A stretch of DNA of 64,000 nucleotides from Streptomyces kronopolitis (lineage in GTDB: Bacteria; Actinomycetota; Actinomycetes; Streptomycetales; Streptomycetaceae). Numbering within the stretch: position 1 is the first letter of the stretch; every line of letters begins with the position of its first letter. Below, in pieces: positions 7,948 to 17,580 of the stretch. Made by a program: the position numbers and the translations under genes. The notes below the pieces were generated by a model, which was given only the letters and a program-made list of their open reading frames with translations, ran no database searches and had not been told where the DNA came from. The DNA lies in assembly GCF_014646275.1 (NCBI RefSeq), contig NZ_BMND01000002.1, positions 1 through 64,000 on the forward strand, in the 5' to 3' direction.

Positions 7948-8973
7948 ATGGTCATGCCGCTTCGTCAGTCCATCCGGGTCGGTACCTATCTTTTTGAGCA
8001 GAAAATGATCCGGCGGCGGGAGAAGTTCCCGCTCATTGTCGAGCTGGAACCGCTCTTCGCCTGCAATCTGAAATGTGAGGGCTGCGGCAAGATCCAGCAT
8101 CCGGCGGGCGTGCTCAAGCAGCGCATGCCGGTGGCGCAGGCCGTCGGCGCGGTGCTGGAGTCGGGTGCCCCGATGGTCTCCATCGCCGGCGGCGAACCCC
8201 TGATGCACCCGCAGATCGACGAAATCGTGCGGCAGCTGGTGGCCAAGCGGAAATATGTCTTCCTGTGCACCAACGCCATGCTGCTGCGCAAGAAGCTGGA
8301 GAATTTCCGGCCCTCCCAGTATTTCGCGTTCGCCGTGCACATCGACGGCATGCGCGAGCGGCATGACGAATCGGTCGCCAAGGAAGGTGTTTTCGACGAG
8401 GCGGTGGAGGCGATCAAGGAGGCCAAGCGGCAGGGCTTCCGGGTCACCACCAACTCCACCTTCTTCAACACCGACACCCCGCAGACCATCATCGAGGTCC
8501 TCAATTTCCTCAATGACGACCTCCAGGTCGACGAGATGATGCTCTCGCCCGCCTACGCCTACGAGAAGGCCCCCGACCAGGAGCACTTCCTGGGCGTCGA
8601 GCAGACCCGCGAGCTGTTCAAGAAGGCGTTCGCCGGCGGCAACCGGCGCCGCTGGCGGCTCAACCACAGCCCGCTCTTCCTGGACTTCCTGGAGGGCAAG
8701 GCGGACTTCCCCTGCACGGCCTGGGCGATCCCCAACTACTCCCTCTTCGGCTGGCAGCGCCCCTGCTATCTGATGAGCGACGGCTACGTGCCGACGTACC
8801 GGGAGCTCATCGAGGAGACCGACTGGGAGAAGTACGGCCGCGGCAAGGACCCGCGGTGCGCCAACTGCATGGCGCACTGCGGCTACGAGCCGACCGCCGT
8901 CCTCGCCACCATGGGCTCGCTGAAGGAGTCCCTGCGGGCGGCCAGGGAGACCATCGCGGGAAACCGCGGCTGA
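7948..8973 (+). CDS. hpnH: Adenosylhopane synthase HpnH (radical SAM)
   Basis: 341 aa. The radical SAM cluster motif CNLKCEGC places cysteines at residues 39, 43 and 46. It is followed by [11 protein letters not shown], the glycine-rich SAM-binding stretch. A cysteine-rich C-terminus ([12 protein letters not shown]) is normal for HpnH. It couples a 5'-deoxyadenosyl radical to hopene, founding the C35 side chain. ATG 7948 follows a strong GGAGGTGA at 7935-7942; the start [14 protein letters not shown] matches the family N-terminus I remember, so an upstream in-frame ATG at 7909 is rejected. A terminator follows 13 nt after the stop. Confidence 0.96.
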   Translation: MVMPLRQSIRVGTYLFEQKMIRRREKFPLIVELEPLFACNLKCEGCGKIQHPAGVLKQRMPVAQAVGAVLESGAPMVSIAGGEPLMHPQIDEIVRQLVAKRKYVFLCTNAMLLRKKLENFRPSQYFAFAVHIDGMRERHDESVAKEGVFDEAVEAIKEAKRQGFRVTTNSTFFNTDTPQTIIEVLNFLNDDLQVDEMMLSPAYAYEKAPDQEHFLGVEQTRELFKKAFAGGNRRRWRLNHSPLFLDFLEGKADFPCTAWAIPNYSLFGWQRPCYLMSDGYVPTYRELIEETDWEKYGRGKDPRCANCMAHCGYEPTAVLATMGSLKESLRAARETIAGNRG

Positions 8974-8986
8974 CCCGCTGAGCACC

Positions 8987-9012
8987 GGGGAGCCCGCGTC
9001 CGCGGGCTCCCC
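8987..9012 (+). terminator. Terminator between hpnH and dxs
   Basis: A perfect 12-bp inverted repeat (8987-8998 and 9001-9012) with a very tight turn begins 13 nt after hpnH. It divides the cluster into a squalene-to-adenosylhopane operon and a dxs-hpnO operon that probably has its own promoter in 9013-9109. Confidence 0.8.
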
Positions 9013-9109
9013 GCGTCACGGCCCGGCCCGCCGCCGCACCCCGCCCGCGGCGACGGACCGGACCGGCAGACCGGCAGGGACGACTGGACCGAGTAGTGGG
9101 GGACCGTAC

Positions 9110-11005
9110 ATGACCATGCTGGAACACCTCCGGGAGCCCGGCGACCTCAAGGCGCTCCCGGCGGCCCGACTGCCCGAACTTGCCGAGGAGATCCGGCACT
9201 TCCTCGTCCGGGCCGTCACCCGCACCGGCGGCCATCTGGGCCCCAACCTCGGCGTGGTCGAGCTGACCATCGCCCTGCACCGGGTCTTCGACTCACCCGC
9301 CGACCGCGTCCTGTGGGACACCGGCCACCAGTCCTATGTGCACAAGCTGCTGACGGGACGCCAGGACTTCTCCAAGCTGCGGGCCAAGGGCGGGCTGTCC
9401 GGATACCCCTCGCGCGCCGAGTCCGCGCACGACGTCATCGAGAACAGCCACGCCTCGACGGTGCTGGGCTGGGCCGACGGTCTGGCCAAGGCCCACCGCC
9501 TCCGCGGCACCCGCGACCACGTGGTGGCCGTGATCGGCGACGGCGCGCTGACCGGCGGCATGGCCTGGGAGGCGCTGAACAACATCGCGGCCGCCAAGGA
9601 CCGCCCGCTGATCATCGTCGTCAACGACAACGCCCGCTCCTACGCGCCCACCATCGGCGGCCTCGCCGACCACCTCGCCACCCTGCGCACCACCGACGGC
9701 TACGAGAAGTTCCTGTCCTGGGGCAAGGACGTTCTCCAGCGCACCCCCGTCGTCGGCGCCCCCCTGTACGACTCGCTGCACGGCGCCAAGAAGGGCCTGA
9801 AGGACTTCATCGCCCCCCAGGGCATGTTCGAGGACCTGGGCCTGAAATACGTCGGGCCGGTCGACGGCCATGACATCGGGGCCGTCGAATCGGCGCTGCG
9901 CCGGGCGGCGGGCTTCCACGGGCCGGTGCTGGTGCACTGCCTGACCGAGAAGGGCCGCGGCTACCCGCCCGCCCTGGAGGACGAGGCGGACCACTTCCAC
10001 ACCGTCGGCGTGATGGACCCGCTGACCTGCGCACCGGCCGCCCCGCCCGGCGCCCCCTCCTGGACCTCCGTCTTCGGCGACGAGATGCTGCGCATCGGCG
10101 CCGAACGCGAGGACGTGGTCGCCCTCACGGCGGCGATGCTGCAACCGGTAGGCCTGGAGCAGTTCGCCCGGGCCTACCCGGACCGGGTGTGGGACGTGGG
10201 CATCGCCGAGCAGCACGCGGCGGTCTCGGCGGCGGGCCTGGCCACCGGCGGCCTGCACCCCGTCGTCGCCGTCTACGCCACCTTCCTCAACCGCGCCTTC
10301 GACCAGGTGCTGATGGACGTGGCGCTGCACAAGTGCGGGGTCACCTTCGTGCTGGACCGGGCCGGTGTCACCGGCACCGACGGCGCCTCCCACAACGGCA
10401 TGTGGGACATGTCGATCCTCCAGGTCGTCCCCGGCCTGCGGATCGCCGCACCCCGCGACGCCGAGCAGCTCCGCGCCCAGCTGCGCGAGGCGCTCGACGT
10501 GGCCGACGCACCGACCGTCGTCCGCTTCCCCAAGGAGACGGTGGACGACCCGATCCCGGCCGTCGACCGGATCGGCGGCGTCGACGTCCTCCACCGGGCA
10601 CCGCACCCGGACGTCCTGCTGGTCGCCGTCGGGGTGATGGCCCCGGTCTGCCTGCGGGTCGCCGAACTCCTCGCCGCCCGCGGTGTCGACGCCACCGTCA
10701 TCGATCCGCGCTGGGTCAAGCCGGTCGACGAGGCCATCGGGCAGCTCGCCGCGCGGCACGCCATGGTGGCCGTCGTCGAGGACAACAGCCGGACCGGCGG
10801 CGTCGGCTGGGCGGTCGGCCAGGCCCTGCGGGACGCGGACGTGGACGTGCCGCTGCGCACCTTCGGTATCCCCGAGCAGTTCCTGCCGCACGGCCGGCGC
10901 GGTGAGCTGCTCGCCGACATCGGACTCACCCCGGCCGAGATCGCCGGACAGATCAGCGCCGCGCTGGGCCGCACCGCGACGGGCCGTAAGGAGAGCACCC
11001 CGTGA
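9110..11005 (+). CDS. dxs: 1-deoxy-D-xylulose-5-phosphate synthase
   Basis: 631 aa thiamine diphosphate enzyme of the MEP pathway, joining pyruvate and glyceraldehyde 3-phosphate. The TPP/Mg motif starts with [16 protein letters not shown] near residue 143 and continues to the NDN triplet. The catalytic glutamate of the transketolase-like domain is in [16 protein letters not shown], near residue 367. ATG 9110 was chosen; ATG 9116 ([11 protein letters not shown]) is a close alternative. S. coelicolor also keeps a second dxs in its hopanoid cluster, so this is likely the cluster-specific copy boosting isoprenoid supply. The stop overlaps the GTG of hpnO. Confidence 0.95.
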   Translation: MTMLEHLREPGDLKALPAARLPELAEEIRHFLVRAVTRTGGHLGPNLGVVELTIALHRVFDSPADRVLWDTGHQSYVHKLLTGRQDFSKLRAKGGLSGYPSRAESAHDVIENSHASTVLGWADGLAKAHRLRGTRDHVVAVIGDGALTGGMAWEALNNIAAAKDRPLIIVVNDNARSYAPTIGGLADHLATLRTTDGYEKFLSWGKDVLQRTPVVGAPLYDSLHGAKKGLKDFIAPQGMFEDLGLKYVGPVDGHDIGAVESALRRAAGFHGPVLVHCLTEKGRGYPPALEDEADHFHTVGVMDPLTCAPAAPPGAPSWTSVFGDEMLRIGAEREDVVALTAAMLQPVGLEQFARAYPDRVWDVGIAEQHAAVSAAGLATGGLHPVVAVYATFLNRAFDQVLMDVALHKCGVTFVLDRAGVTGTDGASHNGMWDMSILQVVPGLRIAAPRDAEQLRAQLREALDVADAPTVVRFPKETVDDPIPAVDRIGGVDVLHRAPHPDVLLVAVGVMAPVCLRVAELLAARGVDATVIDPRWVKPVDEAIGQLAARHAMVAVVEDNSRTGGVGWAVGQALRDADVDVPLRTFGIPEQFLPHGRRGELLADIGLTPAEIAGQISAALGRTATGRKESTP

Positions 11006-12390
11006 CCGGATTCGATCTGAGCGCGCTCCTCGCCGAGCGCGGCGGTGAGCGCTACGAGCTGCACGCCCGCCACCTCAATCACCAGCTCCCGCGGATGCTG
11101 CACACCCTCGGCTTCGACCGGGTCTACGAGCGGGCCGAGGGCGCCTACTTCTGGGACGCCGACGGCCAGGAGTACCTCGACATGCTCGCCGGGTTCGGGG
11201 TGATGGGCCTGGGCCGCCACCATCCCGTCGTCCGACAGGCGCTGCACGACGTCCTCGACGCCTCGCTGGCCGATCTCACCCGCTTCGACTGCCCGCCGCT
11301 GCCGGGACTGCTCGCCGAGAAGCTGCTGAGCCATGCGCCCCACCTGGACCGGGTCTTCTTCGGCAACAGCGGCACCGAGGCCGTCGAGACCGCCCTGAAG
11401 TTCGCCCGCTACGCCACCGGCAGACCGCGCGTCCTCTACTGCACCCACGCCTTCCACGGCCTGACCACCGGCGCGCTCTCGGTCAACGGCGAGGACGGCT
11501 TCCGCGACGGCTTCGCCCCGCTGCTGCCGGACACCGCCGTGGAGATGGGCGACCTGGCGGCCCTGGAGCGCGAGCTGAAGCGCGGCGACGTGGCCGGTTT
11601 CGTGGTCGAGCCCATCCAGGGCAAGGGCGTCCACCCCACCCCGCCCGGCTTCCTGCGCGCCGCCCAGGAGCTGCTGCACCGCCACAAGGCGCTGCTCATC
11701 GCCGACGAGGTGCAGACCGGCCTCGGCCGCACCGGCGACTTCTTCGCCTACCAGCACGAGGACGGCGTCGAACCGGACCTGGTGTGCGTGGCCAAGGCGC
11801 TCTCCGGCGGCTATGTCCCCGTCGGCGCGACCCTCGGCAAGGACTGGATCTTCAAGAAGGTCTACTCGTCCATGGACCGGGTCCTGGTGCACTCCGCGAG
11901 CTTCGGCTCCAACGCCCAGGCGATGGCAGCCGGTCTCGCGGTGCTCTCGGTGATGGAGGACGAGCAGCTCGTCGCGCACGCCCGGCACCTCGGCGATCTG
12001 CTGCGCTCCCGGCTCGCCGCGCTCATCGGCGACTACGAGCTGCTGCACGACGTACGGGGCCGCGGCCTGATGATCGGCATCGAGTTCGGCCGCCCCACAT
12101 CCCTGGGGCTGCGCGGCCGCTGGACCATGCTGCAGGCCGCCCGCAAGGGCCTGTTCGCGCAGATGGTCGTGGTCCCGCTGCTGCAACGGCACCACATCCT
12201 GACCCAGGTCTCCGGCGACCACCTGGAGGTCATCAAGCTGATCCCGCCACTGGTCATCACCGAGCGGGACGTCGACCGGTTCGTCGAGGCCTTCACGGCC
12301 GTCATGGACGAGGCCCACAACGGCGGCGGCCTGATGTGGGACTTCGGCCGGACCCTGGTCAAACAGTCCTTGCAGACGGGGCGGGGCTGA
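11002..12390 (+). CDS. hpnO: Hopanoid aminotransferase HpnO
   Basis: 462 aa class III aminotransferase. The PLP-binding aspartate lies in [15 protein letters not shown] and the Schiff-base lysine is K265 in [14 protein letters not shown]. The N-terminal region [26 protein letters not shown] is typical of the HpnO group. It probably aminates the C35 aldehyde of the hopanoid side chain to give aminobacteriohopanetriol. The GTG at 11002 overlaps the dxs stop (GTGA). The gene converges on a GNAT gene 71 nt away, with no clear hairpin between them. Confidence 0.9.
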   Translation: MTGFDLSALLAERGGERYELHARHLNHQLPRMLHTLGFDRVYERAEGAYFWDADGQEYLDMLAGFGVMGLGRHHPVVRQALHDVLDASLADLTRFDCPPLPGLLAEKLLSHAPHLDRVFFGNSGTEAVETALKFARYATGRPRVLYCTHAFHGLTTGALSVNGEDGFRDGFAPLLPDTAVEMGDLAALERELKRGDVAGFVVEPIQGKGVHPTPPGFLRAAQELLHRHKALLIADEVQTGLGRTGDFFAYQHEDGVEPDLVCVAKALSGGYVPVGATLGKDWIFKKVYSSMDRVLVHSASFGSNAQAMAAGLAVLSVMEDEQLVAHARHLGDLLRSRLAALIGDYELLHDVRGRGLMIGIEFGRPTSLGLRGRWTMLQAARKGLFAQMVVVPLLQRHHILTQVSGDHLEVIKLIPPLVITERDVDRFVEAFTAVMDEAHNGGGLMWDFGRTLVKQSLQTGRG

Positions 12391-12461
12391 CCGGCGCCCT
12401 CAGGGGGACGCGGGCCGCCGGGCGCGACCGGGCTCCCGCCTGTCCTCCCCGCCTCCTACTC

Positions 12462-12881
12462 CTACTGCCGTCCGTACGCCATCCACTTCCCGGGATTCGC
12501 CAGCGGGCGGAACCCGGCCTTCCCGTAGACCTCATGGGCGTCCGCGGTGGCGAGCAGGATGCGGCGCACCTCGTAGGGGGCGAGGTGGTCGCGGACCGCG
12601 GTGGCCAGCGCCGTGCCTATGCCCTGGCCGCGCACCTCGCGGGCCACGTAGACATCGCAGAGCCACGCGAAGGTGACCTTGTCGGTGACCACCCGCGCAT
12701 AGGCGACCTGGGCGCCGGTGCGGGTGTCGTAGGCGCCGAAGTTCAGCGAGCCGGCGATCGCCCGGTCCTGCGTGTCGCGCGAGCGGCCGGCCGCCCAGTA
12801 CGCGTCGGTGGACAGCCAGTGGTGCACCGCGGCGCGGTCCAGCCGGGCCGGATCGCTGGAGAACTCATAGGTGTCGATCAT
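12462..12881 (-). CDS. GNAT family N-acetyltransferase
   Basis: 139 aa from ATG 12881 (MIDTYEFSS). An upstream in-frame GTG at 12905 adds 8 residues and has no ribosome-binding site. The acetyl-CoA pyrophosphate loop appears as REVRGQGIGTALATAV (Q/RxxGxG/A motif). It ends with YGKAGFRPLANPGKWMA, as in the YjdJ/YjhQ-like GNATs. The acceptor substrate is unknown. It lies 36 nt downstream of the phosphatase gene on the same strand and may be cotranscribed with it. Confidence 0.85.
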   Translation of the reverse strand: MIDTYEFSSDPARLDRAAVHHWLSTDAYWAAGRSRDTQDRAIAGSLNFGAYDTRTGAQVAYARVVTDKVTFAWLCDVYVAREVRGQGIGTALATAVRDHLAPYEVRRILLATADAHEVYGKAGFRPLANPGKWMAYGRQ

Positions 12882-12917
12882 GCCGCGCAGACTGCCACAG
12901 GGCACCGCCCGCGGGTG

Positions 12918-13724
12918 TCAGTCCGTCAGCAGCCGGTCCCGCAGCCGTTCCCGGACGGCGGGGGTCAGCTTCAGCCCGTCGGTGAGGTAGGCCTCGGTCG
13001 AGCCCCAGGTCCGCTCGATGGCGTCGTAGGCGGCCGCGAGGTAGTCGGTGTGCGCGCCGAACAGCGGCGAGAGCAGCTCCATGACCTCCGCCGACATGCC
13101 CACCGCCGAGCTGTCGGAGCGGCGGATCTTGTAGCGGCGGTGCGGGTCGTTGGACTTGAGGTAGTCCGCCTCGATGGCGTCCCGCTCGACGCCGACCGCC
13201 AGCAGGGTCACGGCCACGGACAGGCCCGCCCGGTCCTTGCCCGCCGCGCAGTGCATCAGCGCCGGCACGCTGTCCTCGGCGAGCGCATGCAGCACCCGGC
13301 TGTGGTCCTCGGTGCGGGTGGTGATGATGTGGCGGTAGGTGGCGGCCATGCGGGCCGCGGCCTTGCCGTCGCCGAGCGCGCCGCGCAGCAGGTCCAGCTC
13401 GCCGTCGCGCACCATCGTCCAGAACTCCGCGCCGTCGGCCGGGTCGGTGAGCGGGATGTTCACATTGCGCACACCGGGCAGGGCGACATCCGGCCCCTCC
13501 AGCTTGATGTCCGAGGCATTGCGGAAGTCGAAGACGGTGTGCAGTCCGAGGCCGGCCAGGAACGCCGCGTCCGCCTCCGTCGCATGGGCGAGATGCCCGC
13601 TGCGGAACAGCCTGCCCTCCCGCACCCGACGCCCGTCCACGGTCGGCAGTCCACCCACGTCACGGAAGTTGCGGACCTCCGCGAGTTCGGTCTGGGCCGG
13701 TGGGACCTGCGGCGTCTGCGTCAC
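12918..13724 (-). CDS. Protein-tyrosine/serine phosphatase
   Basis: 268 aa, tyrosine-phosphatase-like family of the PtpB/Y_phosphatase3 kind. The N-terminal ELAEVRNFRDVGG motif is diagnostic. The P-loop MHCAAGKDRAGLS holds the nucleophile C159 and R165 of CX5R. The acidic FRNASD region is also conserved. It may dephosphorylate phosphotyrosine or phosphoinositide; the target is unknown. The GTG start at 13724 is preceded by GAGGAG on its strand. It diverges from the SGNH gene across a 264-nt region. Confidence 0.9.
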   Translation of the reverse strand: MTQTPQVPPAQTELAEVRNFRDVGGLPTVDGRRVREGRLFRSGHLAHATEADAAFLAGLGLHTVFDFRNASDIKLEGPDVALPGVRNVNIPLTDPADGAEFWTMVRDGELDLLRGALGDGKAAARMAATYRHIITTRTEDHSRVLHALAEDSVPALMHCAAGKDRAGLSVAVTLLAVGVERDAIEADYLKSNDPHRRYKIRRSDSSAVGMSAEVMELLSPLFGAHTDYLAAAYDAIERTWGSTEAYLTDGLKLTPAVRERLRDRLLTD

Positions 13725-13988
13725 GGGCGCTCCTCGGTGTCGGCCGCCGACGCTGCTCGTCGACGAGGCGGGTCACCATCCGACGATACGACATTGATGC
13801 AAGGGGCAATCAGGTCGCAATCGAGGCGCGCCGGGGTGTGTCGGGGTGCGGTGAAGCGCCCGGAAAGCAAGGGGTGACCGTTCGTTATTCCCATCTGGGC
13901 AGAATTTGACCAGGTGGCATATATCACCCGCCGTCAACCCCTGGTTACGGTGGCGTAGGTCACTTAGCGAGGTGAAGTATGTCCTGAC
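13725..13988. promoter_or_regulatory. Divergent promoter region of the phosphatase and SGNH genes
   Basis: 264 nt between divergent starts, locally AT-richer (a TATATCA stretch near 13919). A short dyad TACG-GTGG-CGTA lies at 13946-13957, 32 nt before the SGNH start, where an operator or -10 would be. The overlapping TAGGT could be a -10 element. A short ATG-TCC-TGA at 13979 sits in front of the GTG start. These are weak pattern calls. Confidence 0.35.
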
Positions 13989-14792
13989 GTGGCAGACGAT
14001 TCGAACAACATCAGCAGCAGCGGCGCCCACGGCGCCATCGGGTCGTACGCAGCCGTCGGGGACAGCTTCACGGAGGGGGTCGGGGATCCCGGCCCTGACG
14101 GGGTGTACATCGGTTGGGCGGACCGGCTCGCGGTCCTGCTCTCGGACCAGCGGGCGGAGGGGGACTTCCGCTACGCGAATCTCGCCGTCAGGGGACGACT
14201 CCTGGACCAGATCGTCGAGGAGCAGGTGCCGCGGGCCAAGGAGCTCGCCCCCTCGCTGGTGACGTTCTGTGCCGGCGGCAACGACATCCTGCGGCCCGGC
14301 TCGGACCCGGACGCGGTCGCCGAGCGTTACGAGGCGGCGGTCCGCGGTCTGGCCGGATCGGTCGGCACGGTCCTGCTCTGCACGGGTTTCGACACCCGCG
14401 GGATCCCCGTGCTCAAGCATCTGCGCGGCAAGATCGCCACGTACACGGCGCACGTCCGGGCGATCGCCGACCGGCACGACTGCCCCGTCCTGGACCTGTG
14501 GTCGCTGAAGTCGGTGCAGGACCGGCGGGCCTGGAGCGACGACCGGCTGCACCTGTCGGCCGACGGGCACACCCGGGTGGCGCTGCGCGCGGCCCAGGTG
14601 CTCGGGCTGGGGGTGCCGGCCGACCCGGACCAGCCGTGGCCTCCGGAGGCGGAGCGGTCGGCCGCCGACGCGCGGCGGGACAACATCCATTGGGCGCGGG
14701 AGCACCTCGTGCCGTGGATCGGCCGCCGGCTGCGCGGCGAGTCCTCCGGCGACCACGTCGAGCCGAAGCGGCCCGACCTGCTGCCGCTCTAG
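13989..14792 (+). CDS. SGNH/GDSL-type hydrolase
   Basis: 267 aa. The block I nucleophile motif is AAVGDSFTEGVGDPG with Ser26. Block III GGNDILRPG is near residue 97, and the block V Asp/His pair is in DDRLHLSADGHTR near residue 185. There is no signal peptide or membrane segment, so it is probably a cytoplasmic esterase or lipase-like hydrolase. Such genes are common in Streptomyces, with unknown substrates. The GTG at 13989 is the only good start near the motif; GAGGTGA lies 13 nt upstream, a rather long spacing. Confidence 0.88.
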   Translation: MADDSNNISSSGAHGAIGSYAAVGDSFTEGVGDPGPDGVYIGWADRLAVLLSDQRAEGDFRYANLAVRGRLLDQIVEEQVPRAKELAPSLVTFCAGGNDILRPGSDPDAVAERYEAAVRGLAGSVGTVLLCTGFDTRGIPVLKHLRGKIATYTAHVRAIADRHDCPVLDLWSLKSVQDRRAWSDDRLHLSADGHTRVALRAAQVLGLGVPADPDQPWPPEAERSAADARRDNIHWAREHLVPWIGRRLRGESSGDHVEPKRPDLLPL

Positions 14793-14884
14793 GGGCTGCG
14801 AAGACAGCGCCCGGGCGACACGTCCAGGGCGTACCGGTACCGGCCCCGGGGTCCCCGGCGGCCGGCACCGGCCCGGGTATGACG

Positions 14885-14920
14885 GAGGCCCCGACCGCGC
14901 CGAGGGCGGAGCGGGGCCTC
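14885..14920. terminator. Bidirectional terminator between SGNH and ATPase genes
   Basis: Arms 14885-14893 and 14912-14920 form a 9-bp stem of GAGGCCCCG and its complement between two converging genes. The right arm overlaps the stop codon of the ATP-binding gene on the minus strand. Confidence 0.6.
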
Positions 14921-15383
14921 AGAGTGCCGCGGTGCCGGTGTAGGGCAGGTCCGCCCAGACGACCCGGCCCCCTCCGCTGTCCGCGGGCCGGGACCCCCAG
15001 CTGTCGGACAGCGCGCCGACGAGGAACAGTCCCCGCCCGCACTCCTTGTCCACGCTGCCGGGCTGGACGTGCGGGGCGGAGTTCTCCGGGCCTCCCTGGT
15101 CGGTGACCTCTATGCGTATGTGCGCGCCGGACAGGGCGAGTTCGCACCCGACCTTCTCGCTGTCGGTGTGCCGCAGCGCATTGGTGAACAGCTCGGAGAC
15201 CACCAACTCCACGTCGTCGCGGACTTGTTGATCCGCGCCCCACTCGCTCAGCAGCGCGCTGACGCGTCGCCGTGCCTCGGGCACGGACGTGCGTCGCGCC
15301 GGCAAGTGGAACGCGTCCTGCGGGTACTGGGCGACAGAGCTGCCACAGCGCCCTAACGAAGGAGCGTTGTTGGAGGAAGCCAC
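14919..15383 (-). CDS. ATP-binding anti-sigma-type regulator (HATPase_c)
   Basis: 154 aa from GTG 15383; a TTG at 15419 would add 12 residues. It is a single GHKL ATPase domain: N-box VVSELFTNALRHT, G1 box VTDQGG, then ECGRGLFLVGALSD. Proteins of this RsbW/SpoIIAB-like kind are very numerous in Streptomyces and may be serine kinases for anti-anti-sigma factors. It diverges from an XRE-DUF5753/DUF397 pair, a recurrent arrangement seen around whiJ. The tenth codon (15354-15356) is TTA, so expression may need the bldA tRNA. Confidence 0.88.
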   Translation of the reverse strand: MASSNNAPSLGRCGSSVAQYPQDAFHLPARRTSVPEARRRVSALLSEWGADQQVRDDVELVVSELFTNALRHTDSEKVGCELALSGAHIRIEVTDQGGPENSAPHVQPGSVDKECGRGLFLVGALSDSWGSRPADSGGGRVVWADLPYTGTAAL

Positions 15384-15426
15384 TCCGTAACTATGTGCGA
15401 TGCCGGTGACCGATGGCAAGGATCAC

Positions 15427-15441
15427 TCTGCAATTTGCAGA
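15427..15441. promoter_or_regulatory. Perfect 15-bp palindrome, likely operator
   Basis: TCTGCAATTTGCAGA is a perfect odd-length palindrome (7-bp arms, one central base). It lies between the divergent ATPase and XRE-DUF5753 genes, 44 nt from the former's start and 80 nt from the latter's. It is a natural candidate operator for the XRE regulator, which would then control both sides. Confidence 0.6.
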
Positions 15442-15520
15442 ATCGTAAGACGCAGTCTGTTGGCGCTCCTGACGGCATGACACACTGCTGCACACTGAAA
15501 TCAGCGGGAGGCGATCGGAC

Positions 15521-16387
15521 GTGGCGGACCCACGGTCGGCAGGTGCACCGACCGTCCTGCGGGTGGTGCTCGGCAAGCGCCTGCAGGACCTGCGCGAGAA
15601 GGCGGGGCTGTCCTTCGAACAGGCCGCCGCGGCGCTCGACGTGACCCACGCCACGATTCGGCGCATGGAGAAGGCCGAGGTCGGCCTCAAACTCCCCTAC
15701 GTCGAGAAGCTGCTGGCCACCTACGGGGTGGTCGACGAGGGCGAGATCGAGGGTTTCCTCTCGCTCGCCCGCGAGGCCAACAAGCCCGGCTGGTGGCACC
15801 GCTTCCGGGACGTCCTGCCCGAGTGGTTCAGCGCCTACGTCAGCCTGGAGAGCGAGGCCAACCTCATCCGGGCCTACCAACCGCACTACGTCCCCGGGCT
15901 GTTGCAGTCCGAGGACTACGCCGCCGCCGTGCTGCGGGCGGGGATGCCGCACGCCTCCCCGGCGGACATCGACCGGATCGTCGCCCTGCGGATGGAGCGG
16001 CAGTCCCTGCTGACCCGCGACAACGCACCGATGCTGTGGGTCGTCATGGACGAGACCGTGCTGCGGCGGCCGATCGGCGGCTCCCCGGTGATGCGGGACC
16101 AGATCACCCGGCTCATGGAAGCCACCGCGCTGCCGAACGTCCGGCTCCAGATCATGCCCTTCGCCGCCGGCCCGCACCCGGCCATGTACGGCCCGTTCCA
16201 CCTCTTCCGCTTCCCGATCCCGGAGCTCCCGGACATCGCGTACGCGGAAAGCCTCGTCGGAGGCGTGTACTTCGACCAGCGCAACGACGTCTCGCAGTTC
16301 CTGGAGGCCCTCGACCGGATGTGTGCGCAGGCCGCGCCGGCACACCACACCGAGGCCATTCTGGGTGGCTTTCGCAAGGAGATCTGA
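15521..16387 (+). CDS. XRE-family regulator with DUF5753 (WhiJ-like)
   Basis: 288 aa. The N-terminal helix-turn-helix spans about residues 14-70 (GKRLQDLREKAGLSFEQAAA then LDVTHATIRRMEKAEVG). A DUF5753 domain follows from about residue 95 (PEWFSAYVSLESEANLIRAY). The family is called Scr1-type antitoxin-like or WhiJ-like and pairs with a DUF397 protein. In S. coelicolor WhiJ represses development until its DUF397 partner acts on it. The GTG at 15521 follows GGGAGG with 9-nt spacing. The partner gene starts 3 nt after the stop. Confidence 0.92.
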   Translation: MADPRSAGAPTVLRVVLGKRLQDLREKAGLSFEQAAAALDVTHATIRRMEKAEVGLKLPYVEKLLATYGVVDEGEIEGFLSLAREANKPGWWHRFRDVLPEWFSAYVSLESEANLIRAYQPHYVPGLLQSEDYAAAVLRAGMPHASPADIDRIVALRMERQSLLTRDNAPMLWVVMDETVLRRPIGGSPVMRDQITRLMEATALPNVRLQIMPFAAGPHPAMYGPFHLFRFPIPELPDIAYAESLVGGVYFDQRNDVSQFLEALDRMCAQAAPAHHTEAILGGFRKEI

Positions 16388-16390
16388 ACC

Positions 16391-16669
16391 ATGGATCGCA
16401 TACGCATCTACAACGGCATGCCCGCCACAGAACTGGGCACGGACGGCTGGCACAAGCCGTGGAGCGGCGGCAACGGCGGCGAGTGCGTCGAGGCCATGCG
16501 GCTGGGGGACGGCCGGATCGCACTGCGCCAGTCGACCGACCCGGACGGCCCGGCCCTGATCTACACGCACCGCGAGATGGTGAGCTTCATCGAGGGCGCG
16601 AAGGCCGGCCACGCCGACTTCCTCCTCGCGGGGGCACCGGGCCGCTGCACCGAGCGGAGGACCGCATGA
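16391..16669 (+). CDS. DUF397 protein, partner of the WhiJ-like regulator
   Basis: 92 aa. The conserved core is present: WHKPWSGGNGGECVEAMRL, then IALRQSTDPDGPALIYT and the final MVSFIEGAKAGHAD. It lies 3 nt after the XRE-DUF5753 gene with AAGGAGAT overlapping that gene's end. It is likely a small cytoplasmic antagonist of the regulator. Its TGA overlaps the ATG of the methyltransferase gene, placing all three in one operon. Confidence 0.9.
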   Translation: MDRIRIYNGMPATELGTDGWHKPWSGGNGGECVEAMRLGDGRIALRQSTDPDGPALIYTHREMVSFIEGAKAGHADFLLAGAPGRCTERRTA

Positions 16670-17571
16670 GCGACCGGGACATCTCCCCGTCCGGCCCGGA
16701 CGAGTCGGTCACCGGCATCGGACCGTACGTCCGGGGCCCGGAGCACTCCGGCTTCTCGGCCGAGGAGATCGACACCAGCCGGCCGCACCCGGCCCGGATG
16801 TACGACTACTACCTCGGCGGCTGGGACAACTACGAGGTCGACCGGGTGGCCGCGGAGCGCGTCATCGAGGTCCACCCGCAGGTGCGGCTCAGCGCCCGCG
16901 CCAACCGGGCCTTCCTGCGGCGGGCGGTGCGCGCCCTCGCCGCCGACGGCATCCGCCAGATCATCGACCTCGGCACCGGCATCCCCACCTCGCCCAGCAC
17001 CCACGAGGTGGCCCAGGAGGCCGCGCCCGACACCCGCGTCGTCTACGTCGACAACGACCCGATCGTCGCCACCCATGCCGGGGCCCGGCTGACCAACACC
17101 GAGGGCACCGCGTTCGTGCTCGGCGACGTCCGGGACCCCAAGGCCGTGCTGGACCACCCGGCCGTCCGGGAACTCATCGACTTCGACCGGCCGGTGGCGC
17201 TGCTGCTGGTCGCCGTCCTGCACTTCGTCCGGGACGACGAGGACCCCGCCGGGCTCGTCGCCACCCTCGCCGAGGCGCTCCCCGCGGGCAGCGCGCTCGT
17301 GCTGTCGCACGCCACCGGCGAGCCCTACGAGGACTACGCGCCGGGCCGCACCGACGAGCGGGCGCGCGACGGTGTGGTGAGCGTCTACCAGAGCTCCACC
17401 GCGAGCCTCAATCTGCGCGAGAAGGCGGACATCGAGCCGCTCTTCGGGCCGTTCACCCTGCTGGAGCCGGGCGTCGTACGGGTGCCGCTGTGGCGGCCGG
17501 ACGGTCCGGTGCCCGGCGCCGAGGAGCTCAACAACACCATTTTCTACGGCGGGGTCGGCCGCAAGGACTGA
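16666..17571 (+). CDS. SAM-dependent methyltransferase (DUF574 family)
   Basis: 301 aa. The family hallmark SRPHPARMYDYYLGGWDNYEVD opens the domain (here IDTSRPHPARMYDYYLGG). The SAM-binding motif is QIIDLGTGIPTSPSTHEVAQ, followed by VVYVDNDPIVATHA. This family is expanded in Streptomyces; substrates are unknown. ATG 16666 overlaps the DUF397 stop and has CGGAGG upstream. Its coupling to a WhiJ-type pair suggests a modification role in that switch, but this is inference. Confidence 0.9.
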   Translation: MSDRDISPSGPDESVTGIGPYVRGPEHSGFSAEEIDTSRPHPARMYDYYLGGWDNYEVDRVAAERVIEVHPQVRLSARANRAFLRRAVRALAADGIRQIIDLGTGIPTSPSTHEVAQEAAPDTRVVYVDNDPIVATHAGARLTNTEGTAFVLGDVRDPKAVLDHPAVRELIDFDRPVALLLVAVLHFVRDDEDPAGLVATLAEALPAGSALVLSHATGEPYEDYAPGRTDERARDGVVSVYQSSTASLNLREKADIEPLFGPFTLLEPGVVRVPLWRPDGPVPGAEELNNTIFYGGVGRKD

Positions 17572-17580
17572 CCTCGGCGG

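Noticed and set aside
13979..13987. ATG at 13979 as start of the SGNH hydrolase
   Set aside because: It is out of frame and stops after two codons.
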